Positions 8,226 through 14,420 of a DNA stretch of 15,706 nt are shown piece after piece. A program made the position numbers and the translations under genes. The stretch's first letter is position 1. Each line of letters begins with the position of its first letter. The notes under the pieces are model-generated. The model searched no databases. It was not told where the DNA came from and worked only from the letters and a program-made list of their open reading frames with translations. The stretch lies in contig CAYZVJ010000078.1 of NCBI GenBank assembly GCA_964481765.1, positions 1 through 15,706 of the forward strand, given 5' to 3'. Source of the DNA: G020353115 sp964481765. Lineage in GTDB: Bacteria; Bacteroidota; Bacteroidia; Bacteroidales; VadinHA17.

Positions 8226-8821
8226 GGAAATGCTTCGGATAACATCTCTGTTTGCACTGCCCCAAAAGCGAGACAGTTGAAAAAAATGGACGTTTCCTTG
8301 AATTCTTCAGCCAGGCACTCGGTTAGGGTGGCAATGGCTGATTTACATGCGCTGTAATAAGCCATTCCGCTGAATTTAACACTGCCCTGTACTCCACCCA
8401 TGCTACTTATATTGACTACATGACTGGGCCCTTTTTTTCCCATATAGGGAATCAGCTTTCTGATGAGTTCTGCAGCAGCAGCAAAATTGACCGAAAGCAT
8501 TTGTTCCGCGTCCTTTGGTAGCGTCTCTTTAAAAGAGGATTTTTTCAGGTACCCTGCATTGTTGATCAGGATATCAACGTGATCAAATTGTGGCAGGATA
8601 GTGCTTCTGACAAAGTCATCATCAGAAGATAACCGGGTAAGATCATAGGCTGCAGGGAAAAGGCCTGCCGATGGATTCGTTGCCGCGCACTCCTCTTTCA
8701 ATTCGCCCAGCCGCTCCCTGTTTCTGGAGATTGCCAGGATATGAGCGTTCTTTTCCAATGCAAATAACCTTGCCGTTTCTCTGCCAATTCCTCTGCTGGC
8801 TCCCGTAACGATGACATTCAT
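8226..8821 (-). CDS. Short-chain dehydrogenase/reductase (SDR), C-terminus lost in assembly gap
   Basis: About 198 residues visible of a typical 230-260 aa classical SDR. The cofactor motif VTGASRGIG opens the protein at residue 5. Also present are an NNAG motif (DILINNAGY), a catalytic Ser in VVNISSMGG, and the YxxxK pair in YYSACKSA. A basic residue after beta-2 (ISRNRERL) suggests NADP(H). I chose ATG at 8821, giving MNVIVTGASRGIG; an in-frame ATG at 8848 would add nine residues (MYPRKNCTN) with no family counterpart. Substrate is unknown: the visible parts resemble general 3-oxoacyl reductase or sugar/steroid-type SDRs but decide nothing. It is transcribed away from the outer-membrane protein gene, with a perfect inverted repeat between them. 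Confidence 0.9.
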
Positions 8822-8881
8822 ATTGGTGCAGTTTTTGCGGGGATACATTTGGGAAAAATACCTATCTTCCCACCCGGATGC

Positions 8882-8899
8882 TAAAGATACAAATCTTTA
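8882..8899. promoter_or_regulatory. Perfect inverted repeat in the SDR / outer-membrane protein divergent region
   Basis: TAAAGAT, four bases ACAA, then ATCTTTA: two 7-bp arms in perfect inverted symmetry. It lies 61 bases upstream of the SDR start and 58 upstream of the outer-membrane protein start, close to the middle of the 135-base divergent region. There is no T-run, so an operator is more likely than a terminator. A chance AT-rich palindrome is possible. Confidence 0.35.
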
Positions 8900-8956
8900 T
8901 CAGATATCCGGAAGACAAGAGAGGATTACCCTGTTTCGTTAAGTTAATTATTGATC

Positions 8957-9553
8957 ATGAGCAAAAAAATAACGGCATGCTGCCTGCTGTTTCTTTTCAT
9001 TGTGTCATTTGCCGTTGCACAGTATGAAAAAGAGGAATTCCAGCAGTTCAGCTGGCAGGAGCGGTTCTTTTACGGTGGAAGTTTTGGCCTGATGTTCGGA
9101 ACCATTACCGATATCGAGGTTTCTCCCATCGTCGGTTACAGGCTTACCCGCAACCTCTCACTGGCGATCGGGCCAAAATACAGGTATTACAGGGACTCCA
9201 GGGTATATTCCGCCTCCGCAGGTAATTACACGCTCGAAGGCCATATTTACGGGGGAAGAAGCTACCTGCAGTTTCATATACTCGGTGATATCAACGATTT
9301 CATACCGATCGGGTTGCACGCCGGTATCTTCCTGCATACAGAATACGAAGCGTTAAGTCTTGAGTATGAAGATTTTAATCCCTTTGAACAGACCAGTGGG
9401 CGCTATACACTCCATTCGTTTTTTGTTGGAGGCGGCTTGAGATTCCCGGCTGGACGGAGAGCGGCCCTTAATCTTATGGTCCTGTGGAACCTGAATGAAA
9501 CATCCGATTCACCCTACACCAGTCCTGTTTTTCGATTCGGATTTACCTTTTGA
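8957..9553 (+). CDS. Small outer-membrane beta-barrel protein, function unknown
   Basis: 198 aa from ATG at 8957 (a TTG at 8951 would add two residues before the signal peptide and is unlikely). Residues 1-21 form a clear signal peptide: MSKK, a hydrophobic run LLFLFIVSFAVA, then Gln after the cleavage site, as is common in Bacteroidota. The mature part has alternating aromatic and glycine-rich strands (FYGGSFGLMFG, SPIVGYRLTRNLSLAIGPKYRYY, GGRSYLQFHILG, LHSFFVGGGLRFPAG) and ends in VFRFGFTF, a terminal-Phe pattern typical of proteins inserted by the BAM complex. About eight strands would fit, as in small OmpA/OmpW-like barrels. I do not recognise a named family. It stands alone, with a terminator 41 bases after its stop. 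Confidence 0.85.
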   Translation: MSKKITACCLLFLFIVSFAVAQYEKEEFQQFSWQERFFYGGSFGLMFGTITDIEVSPIVGYRLTRNLSLAIGPKYRYYRDSRVYSASAGNYTLEGHIYGGRSYLQFHILGDINDFIPIGLHAGIFLHTEYEALSLEYEDFNPFEQTSGRYTLHSFFVGGGLRFPAGRRAALNLMVLWNLNETSDSPYTSPVFRFGFTF

Positions 9554-9593
9554 TGCCCCTGATTCCCTGAAATTCTAAGCTCCGTGAAAAAAA

Positions 9594-9613
9594 AAAAGCC
9601 CGAATGGGCTTTT
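9594..9613. terminator. Bidirectional intrinsic terminator
   Basis: AAAAGCCC - GAAT - GGGCTTTT is a perfect 8-bp stem with a tetraloop. It carries a T-tract on the right for plus-strand transcripts and a long A-run on the left (9587-9597), which becomes the U-tract for minus-strand transcripts. It lies between the convergent outer-membrane protein gene and the cold-shock gene and should end both. Confidence 0.93.
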
Positions 9614-9639
9614 CATCAATTCGGTTAAATTTTACCCCT

Positions 9640-9843
9640 TTACTTTTCAACAATAGTAACCTCAGATGCTTGAGGACCCCGGTCAGTTTCTACTATTTCA
9701 AATGTTACTTCCTGACCTTTAAGTAGCCTTTTGAAACCTTCGGTTTTGATTCCGGAATAATGAACGAATACATCATTTCCGTCTTCCGTTTGAATGAAAC
9801 CATATCCCTTGGAGGAATCAAACCACTTGACGATACCTTTCAT
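9640..9843 (-). CDS. Cold-shock domain protein (CspA family)
   Basis: 67 aa, the standard size of a single cold-shock OB-fold domain that binds single-stranded nucleic acid and acts as an RNA chaperone. It opens MKGIVKWFDSSKGYGFI, containing the RNP1 motif KGYGFI (residues 12-17), followed by the RNP2 motif DVFVHYS (24-30). GPQASEVTIV at the end closes the fold. The reading runs minus, convergent with the outer-membrane protein gene and sharing its terminator. Upstream, 262 bases separate it from the divergent FKBP gene; a near-consensus -7 element (GATATTTG on the minus strand, about 45 bases before the start) is the best promoter candidate but is weak. Whether it is cold-induced or constitutive cannot be told. 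Confidence 0.96.
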   Translation of the reverse strand: MKGIVKWFDSSKGYGFIQTEDGNDVFVHYSGIKTEGFKRLLKGQEVTFEIVETDRGPQASEVTIVEK

Positions 9844-10105
9844 TTCATGAAAATTTATGGATATTTTGATTCTTCTTATACAAATATCAACAAATTATTA
9901 AGCATTTAAAAATAAATCCGGGGTTTTTTACTCCCATTACTGGTTAATATAGTGTCACTTTGAAAGAAATTTATCCGGTTTTTCGAAGGAAAATCAAGGT
10001 CGGTTATGGAAAGTGAAAAATATCCCTTTTATTTGTACAAAGAAACAATGGTAATACCTGCAGTACAGGTAATCCTTTTTTTATAATCTATAATCATTTG
10101 ATATT
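9844..10105. other. Non-coding divergent region between the cold-shock and FKBP genes
   Basis: 262 AT-rich bases without a credible gene. It holds the 10-bp palindrome TTTGTACAAA (10032-10041) and the inverted repeat at 10055-10071, both near the FKBP side. No exact TAnnTTTG promoter element was found on either strand. Confidence 0.7.
10055..10071. promoter_or_regulatory. Inverted repeat followed by T-run upstream of the FKBP gene
   Basis: TACCTG - CAGTA - CAGGTA, perfect 6-bp arms, followed within five bases by a run of seven T ending in TTTTTTTAT, and 34 bases before the FKBP start. It could be an operator or a weak terminator/attenuator in the leader. The stem is short, so neither reading is firm. 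Confidence 0.35.
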
Positions 10106-10642
10106 ATGTTGGTTAAAAAAGATAAAGTGGTATCCGTCTTGTATGAATTGAGGGAAAATAACAGCCAGGGGGCCGTTCTGGAAACAGTGGGAGCAGACAA
10201 GCCGCTGACCTTTCTCTTTGGTGCCGGTAATTTGCTGGCAAAATTCGAAGAAAACCTGAATGGATTAAAACCGGGTGAAAAATTCCAGTTTGTACTGAAG
10301 CCCAAAGAGGCATATGGAGAAATAGATAAAAGTGCAATTGTAGATATCCCCAAATCGATTTTTGTTAAAGATGGTACACTGGATGAGGAATTGCTCGCAA
10401 TAGGAAATCAAATACCGATGCGTGATAAAAATGGAAACCATTTTACTGGCATTGTGCAGGAAGTTGCAGAAGAGTCGGTTAAAATGGATTTTAACCACCC
10501 CCTGGCAGGTGCCAACCTGTTCTTTTCGGGAGAAGTGGTTGAAATTCGGGAAGCCAGTGAGGATGAACTGAAACACCAGCATGCACACAATCCGGATGCG
10601 TGCAGGGGCTGTAAACAGGACGATTGCAGCCACCAGGGGTAG
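10106..10642 (+). CDS. FKBP-type peptidyl-prolyl cis-trans isomerase, SlyD-like
   Basis: 178 aa. The N-terminal half is the FKBP core (VVSVLYELRENNSQGAVLETV, LTFLFGAGNLLAKFEENLNGLKPGEKF). YGEIDKSAIVDIPKSIF then leads into the insert-in-flap chaperone domain (NQIPMRDKNGNHFTGIVQEV), and the FKBP fold resumes at DFNHPLAGANLFFSGEVVEI. This order is that of SlyD, a cytoplasmic prolyl isomerase and folding helper. The last 22 residues, from HQHAHNPDACRGCKQDDCSH, are rich in His and Cys, comparable with the metal-binding tail of E. coli SlyD but shorter, so metal binding (nickel, zinc or copper) is likely by inference. ATG at 10106 gives the expected N-terminus. It stands alone, convergent with the symporter gene 49 bases away. 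Confidence 0.93.
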   Translation: MLVKKDKVVSVLYELRENNSQGAVLETVGADKPLTFLFGAGNLLAKFEENLNGLKPGEKFQFVLKPKEAYGEIDKSAIVDIPKSIFVKDGTLDEELLAIGNQIPMRDKNGNHFTGIVQEVAEESVKMDFNHPLAGANLFFSGEVVEIREASEDELKHQHAHNPDACRGCKQDDCSHQG

Positions 10643-10691
10643 CAATCCTTAAACAACAAGATCTACGCTCCTGTTGAACCGTTGAAATCAT

Positions 10692-11942
10692 TCAGGTTAC
10701 ATTCAACGCTTCCCCTTCTGACCGTGCTATGACAACCGCCCCGGTTGTATCGCTCCATACGTTTGTGGCTGTTCGAAACATGTCAAGTATCCGGTCAACG
10801 GCAACGATTAAACCCACTCCTTCCAGTGGCAAACCAATGGCTGATAAAATGATGGAAATCATGAATAATCCGGCCATTGGGACTGCTGCTGCCCCGATTG
10901 ATGCGATCAAAGCGGTTATTACAACAATCGCCTGTTGCCCAAATCCGAGATCCAGGCCATAAGCCTGGGCTATGAAAAAAACAGCAACACATTCATAGAG
11001 TGCCGTACCATCCATGTTAATGGTTGCACCCAGGGGCAAGGTAAAACTGGAAATTTTATTTGAAACACCATCTTCGTACTCGACAGCTTCCAGTGTGAGT
11101 GGGAGGGTGGCCAGGGCAGAAGAGGTTGAAAATGCAGTTAACAGAGGCGTGGTTACTGCCCTGAAATGCTTCAGCGGTTTGATCCCACCTACGAATATCT
11201 GTATCGCTGGCAGGGTTATTAATGCATGGATGAGTAGCCCTGAGAACACGGTAATCATGTATAACCCCAAACGGCTGCCCAGCTCCAGAAGAGCCGAAAT
11301 ACCACCTCCCTGCTCCAGGAGAATGTTCGATACATTCCCGGTAATAATGCCAAAAACCCCAAAAGGAGTAAACCGTATGATCAACAGGGTGATTTTCATG
11401 ATTACCTGAAACCCCGCCTGGAAGAAATCCACCAGAACAGCCGCTCTTTCCTGTTTGATCCGGGTAATGAAAAAACCGAAAAGGAGGGCAAAAAAGATCA
11501 CGGAAAGCATCCTGCCTTCAGAAAACGCTTCGAATACGTTCGTTGGGATAATCTCGATCAGTGTCTCACCAAACGATTTCGATTCGGTGGAAAATCCTTC
11601 AACCTGTTGCGAAAAGCCAAGGTCGGCTCCACTCCCGGGACTGATCAAATTAACCAGGACCAGACCTGTAAGTATGGCTAGAATACTGGTGGAGATATAA
11701 TAGAACAGGGTTTTTATTCCAAGCCTTCCAAGATTCTTTCCCGATCCGATCTGGGTTATGCCGGAAATGATGGAGGTTAGAATCAATGGGATGATGACCA
11801 TCTGTAAAGCACGAAGGAATAGTGTTCCCAGCCATCCCACCCAGGAAGCATATTCGGTTAGATAAAGACCATAAAGAATCCCCAGAAACAGGGCAATTAA
11901 TATCTGCCAGTGAAGCTTGATGCGAAGTAATTTAATCATCAT
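10692..11942 (-). CDS. Dicarboxylate/amino acid:cation symporter (DAACS, GltP/DctA family), paralogue A
   Basis: 416 aa inner-membrane carrier of the SDF family, with hydrophobic segments throughout and the two re-entrant hairpins of the GltPh fold. HP1 carries FSTSSALATLPLT, TM7 carries NMDGT (sodium site), HP2 carries SIGAAAVPMAGLFM, and TM8 carries DRILDMFRTATNVWSD. TM8 keeps the GltPh equivalents Asp390, Asp394, Arg397, Thr398, Asn401 and Asp405; the Arg predicts acidic substrates (glutamate, aspartate or C4-dicarboxylates). HP1 reads SSAL where SSSS/SSSA is common, which may shift specificity. Start is at 11942, the first of two adjacent Met codons. It is divergent from a paralogue 275 bases away, with a perfect palindrome between them. 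A bacterial glutamate/aspartate importer is the best guess. Confidence 0.92.
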   Translation of the reverse strand: MMIKLLRIKLHWQILIALFLGILYGLYLTEYASWVGWLGTLFLRALQMVIIPLILTSIISGITQIGSGKNLGRLGIKTLFYYISTSILAILTGLVLVNLISPGSGADLGFSQQVEGFSTESKSFGETLIEIIPTNVFEAFSEGRMLSVIFFALLFGFFITRIKQERAAVLVDFFQAGFQVIMKITLLIIRFTPFGVFGIITGNVSNILLEQGGGISALLELGSRLGLYMITVFSGLLIHALITLPAIQIFVGGIKPLKHFRAVTTPLLTAFSTSSALATLPLTLEAVEYEDGVSNKISSFTLPLGATINMDGTALYECVAVFFIAQAYGLDLGFGQQAIVVITALIASIGAAAVPMAGLFMISIILSAIGLPLEGVGLIVAVDRILDMFRTATNVWSDTTGAVVIARSEGEALNVT

Positions 11943-12006
11943 ACGAAATAATCATTACGGGTGTCCGGTGATGACAGTAAAAATAATAATTTTATCTGGA
12001 GCATAA

Positions 12007-12029
12007 AATAGATTGATAATCAATCTATT
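12007..12029. promoter_or_regulatory. Perfect 23-bp palindrome between the two divergent symporter genes
   Basis: AATAGATTGAT, a central A, then ATCAATCTATT: 11-bp arms with no mismatch. It lies 64 bases before paralogue A and 188 before paralogue B. No T-run beyond the arm points to a terminator. The core TGATAATCA is also the core of the classical Fur box, and the central 19 bases match 13 of 19 positions of the E. coli Fur consensus, but any dimeric regulator could be the reader. The rest of 11943-12217 is AT-rich and non-coding. Confidence 0.6.
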
Positions 12030-12217
12030 AAATATTATTCAGGTGCTGTCTTTCTCCTTTAAACGCTTGTTGAACCCTCGCTTTTGTAACAACATGAATA
12101 CCCCGGCAGGGTAATGCAGGGAGTGGTTAAAAAACATGTAAAATAGAAAGGTTCATATCAATTATTTTCGTTTTTTTTTACCATTTTTGGCGTTTAATCC
12201 TTAATTCTTGTTGTATT

Positions 12218-13540
12218 ATGTGGAAGAAACTACCCCTTATCTGGAAAATATTGATCGGAATGGTAATTGGAATCGGATGGGGTATGCTTGCTGTAACCAT
12301 TGGGTTGGAGAAATTCACCATCAATTGGATTAAGCCCTGGGGAACAATCTTTATTAACCTGTTGAAATTGATCGCAGTACCACTGATTTTTGTCTCCCTG
12401 GTCAATGGAATATCGAGCCTCTCCGATATTTCGAAATTATCCAGAATCGGACTGAAAACCATTACAATCTACCTGGTGACTACTGTTTTTGCAGTCTTTG
12501 TCGGGTTAACGCTGGTCAACCTGATTAAACCGGGCAATACCTTCAGCGAAGAGAAAAGAATAGCCTTTAATGAACAGTTTCAGAATGATGTGAATGAGAA
12601 AGAATTATTGGCTGAGGAACGAAAGGGAGAATCACCATTACAGTACGTGGTTGATATAGTTCCGGATAACATCGTCAGCGCTGCTTCTGACAACGGCAGG
12701 ATGTTGCAGGTAATATTCTTTGCGATCATTTTCGGAATAGGTCTTGTTCTTGTTCCCTTTAAGAAAGTTGAAGTGGTGAAAGGCTTTTTTAACGGACTTA
12801 ACGACGTGATCATGAAAATTGTCGATATTATCATGATCGTTGCCCCTTATGGTGTTCTTGCCCTGATGGCAGCACTGGTTGTGGATTTTTCAGGTGATAT
12901 TGACCTCTTTCTTGCCCTCGGGCTCTATTCCATTACCGTTGTCATCGGATTATTTTTTATGATTCTCTTTTTCTACCCGACCATCATTTCACTCCTTACA
13001 AAAATCCGGTATTTTGAGTTCCTCCGGGGGATCCTTCCGGCACAATTGGTTGCTTTCTCAACCAGTTCAAGCGCAGCCACCCTGCCGGTTACCAAAGAAC
13101 AGGTTGAAAACGAATTGGGAGTATCACAGAAGATCTCCGGGTTTGTCCTGCCCATCGGAGTGACCATCAACATGGATGGAACAAGCTGTTATCAAGCCAT
13201 TGCAGCTGTTTTTATCGCTCAGGTTTTTGGTATACCCCTTGATGTGGGCGACCAGCTTACCATTGTTCTTATGGCTACACTCGCTTCTATCGGTGCTCCG
13301 GGAATTCCAAGTGGAAGTATTGTTATGCTGGTTGCTGTTTTGTCTGCAGTCGGTCTGCCTGCCGCCGGTCTTGCATTGATACTGGGAATTGACCGCCCGC
13401 TCGATATGCTTCGTACTGTCGTAAATATCACCGGCGATTCAACCGTTTCCACACTGGTTGCTAAAACAGAAGGTGAACTAACCTATCCACCGGTAAGGCA
13501 AAATAACAATGCGAATGGAGACGCAATGGTTTCCAGCTGA
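12218..13540 (+). CDS. Dicarboxylate/amino acid:cation symporter (DAACS, GltP/DctA family), paralogue B
   Basis: 440 aa, same family and fold as its divergent neighbour but clearly different in sequence. HP1 has FSTSSSAATLPVT, TM7 has INMDGTSCYQ, HP2 has SIGAPGIPSGSIVM and TM8 has DRPLDMLRTVVNITGD. The substrate and cation residues of GltPh TM8 (Asp390, Asp394, Arg397, Thr398, Asn401, Asp405 equivalents) are kept, predicting acidic amino acids or dicarboxylates taken up with sodium or protons. It has a longer, highly charged loop (about residues 107-140, FSEEKRIAFNEQFQNDVNEK onwards) and an extra polar C-terminal tail rich in Asn. ATG at 12218 opens with MWKKLPLIWKILIGMVIG, a normal cytosolic start before TM1. 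It is transcribed alone, with a likely terminator structure about 90 bases downstream. Confidence 0.93.
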   Translation: MWKKLPLIWKILIGMVIGIGWGMLAVTIGLEKFTINWIKPWGTIFINLLKLIAVPLIFVSLVNGISSLSDISKLSRIGLKTITIYLVTTVFAVFVGLTLVNLIKPGNTFSEEKRIAFNEQFQNDVNEKELLAEERKGESPLQYVVDIVPDNIVSAASDNGRMLQVIFFAIIFGIGLVLVPFKKVEVVKGFFNGLNDVIMKIVDIIMIVAPYGVLALMAALVVDFSGDIDLFLALGLYSITVVIGLFFMILFFYPTIISLLTKIRYFEFLRGILPAQLVAFSTSSSAATLPVTKEQVENELGVSQKISGFVLPIGVTINMDGTSCYQAIAAVFIAQVFGIPLDVGDQLTIVLMATLASIGAPGIPSGSIVMLVAVLSAVGLPAAGLALILGIDRPLDMLRTVVNITGDSTVSTLVAKTEGELTYPPVRQNNNANGDAMVSS

Positions 13541-13629
13541 ATCGTGAAGAATGGGTCATACTGGCAGATCTCCTGCCTCTTTCCTGGTTTAACCCCTCCC
13601 TTTTACACTTCCCGGATAATCCATCCTTA

Positions 13630-13697
13630 GTCTGGTTGATACAGAAGAGTCCGGAAAAAGCCGGATTTTCATCAACAGACCAACCCGTTGTTTTTTT
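13630..13697 (+). terminator. Long bulged hairpin followed by U-tract after symporter B
   Basis: GTCTGGTTGAT (13630-13640) pairs with ATCAACAGAC (13671-13680) apart from one bulged base. Inside is a second stem, TCCGG-AAAAAG-CCGGA (13650-13665), followed by TTTT. A run of seven T follows at 13691-13697. This reads as a terminator for symporter B just before the tetR promoter. The distance between outer stem and T-run (10 bases) is longer than ideal; the inner stem with TTTT may be the active element. Confidence 0.55.
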
Positions 13698-13705
13698 ATC
13701 TGTAT

Positions 13706-13720
13706 ATGACTTTTGTTCAT
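13706..13720. promoter_or_regulatory. Candidate TetR operator, upstream imperfect copy
   Basis: ATGACTTTTGTTCAT matches 11 of 15 positions of the perfect palindrome at 13743-13757 and keeps most of the dyad symmetry (ATGA at the left arm, TCAT at the right). Its centre is 37 bp upstream of the other copy, and the two bracket the -7 element at 13727-13734. Confidence 0.5.
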
Positions 13721-13726
13721 TTTATA

Positions 13727-13734
13727 TATATTTG
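13727..13734 (+). promoter_or_regulatory. Candidate -7 promoter element for tetR-tolC
   Basis: TATATTTG is an exact match to TAnnTTTG. Transcription would begin around 13740-13743, essentially at the first ATG of the frame, which argues that translation starts at the next Met, 13776. TTTG at 13712-13715 is too close to serve as a standard -33 element. Confidence 0.5.
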
Positions 13735-13742
13735 TATAAAAT

Positions 13743-13757
13743 ATGACTAATAGTCAT
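13743..13757. promoter_or_regulatory. Candidate TetR autoregulatory operator, perfect palindrome
   Basis: ATGACTA, central A, TAGTCAT: perfect 7-bp arms, 19 bases before the chosen tetR start and just after the predicted transcription start. Size and position are typical of an operator bound by a TetR dimer to repress its own promoter. An upstream imperfect copy lies on the other side of the -7 element. Confidence 0.65.
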
Positions 13758-13775
13758 TTACCAAAAACTCATATT

Positions 13776-14420
13776 ATGGGAATTGCAGAAAGAAAAGAAC
13801 GGGAAAAAGAACAACGGCGACAGGCGATAATCGCTGCAGCTGAACAGGTATTTTTCTCCAGGGGATTTGACGAGTCCACCATGGATGATGTGGCTGTTCA
13901 GGCAGAATTGAGCAAAGGCACACTCTATCTTTACTTCAACAGCAAGATTGAGCTTCACTGGGAAATCATGAAAAAGGGGATGGCGATCTTATCTGAGATG
14001 ATTTTGAAGTCCATTTCCACTGATGCTAACGCTCTTGATAATCTGAGGAAGATGGGAGAGGTTTTTTACCGTTTTTCTTCCGAAGAGCCAATGTATTTCA
14101 ACTCCATGATGTTCTTTGAGGGCAAAGATCTTGAGCTGCTCCATTTTGAGCAGAAAGAGCTGGATAGTAGTTTTCAGACTTCCCCGATCAAGATCCTTTA
14201 TGAGGTCATTGAATCGGGCATCATTGATGGTTCAGTCCGCAACGACTTTTCGGTACCGGCCATGGCGAATACCCTCTGGGCGCAAACCCTGGGCGTTCTT
14301 CAGGTGATCAGGAACAAAAAGGAGGTATTCGAATTGTTTCAACTCTCCGGACAGGAAGTGATCCAGTGTCATTATGAGCTGGTGTTGAATGGAGTAAAGG
14401 GTAAAACCACAGGATCATGA
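13776..14420 (+). CDS. TetR/AcrR-family transcriptional regulator
   Basis: 214 aa, usual TetR length. The N-terminal helix-turn-helix is clear: RRQAIIAAAEQVFFSRGF (14-31), STMDDVAVQAELSKGTLYLYF (34-54), then NSKIEL. The C-terminal part is the variable helical ligand-binding and dimer domain, which identifies no ligand. I chose ATG at 13776, giving MGIAERKEREKEQRRQ, a common opening in this group. The in-frame ATG at 13743 would add 11 residues, but it lies inside a palindromic operator and at the predicted transcription start. The stop overlaps the start of the TolC-family gene by four bases (ATGA), so the two are translationally coupled. It most likely represses its own efflux operon and releases on binding a toxic substrate, as AcrR-type regulators do. 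Confidence 0.93.
   Translation: MGIAERKEREKEQRRQAIIAAAEQVFFSRGFDESTMDDVAVQAELSKGTLYLYFNSKIELHWEIMKKGMAILSEMILKSISTDANALDNLRKMGEVFYRFSSEEPMYFNSMMFFEGKDLELLHFEQKELDSSFQTSPIKILYEVIESGIIDGSVRNDFSVPAMANTLWAQTLGVLQVIRNKKEVFELFQLSGQEVIQCHYELVLNGVKGKTTGS

Noticed and set aside
8226..8357. Apparent plus-strand continuation of buk beyond the gap
   Set aside because: The translated residues bear no relation to the Buk C-terminus and are antisense to the well-supported SDR; the frame is open only by chance through the Ns.
10680..10708. Inverted repeat CGTTGAA / TTCAACG across the stop of symporter A
   Set aside because: The 15-base loop, lack of T-run and overlap with coding sequence make it a poor terminator; probably chance.
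12099..12113. TACCC-CGGCA-GGGTA small inverted repeat upstream of symporter B
   Set aside because: Only 5-bp arms and no flanking T-run; too short to call against background.
13743..13775. Upstream ATG as the tetR start
   Set aside because: It falls in a perfect operator palindrome and at the predicted transcription start; the next Met gives the standard N-terminus.
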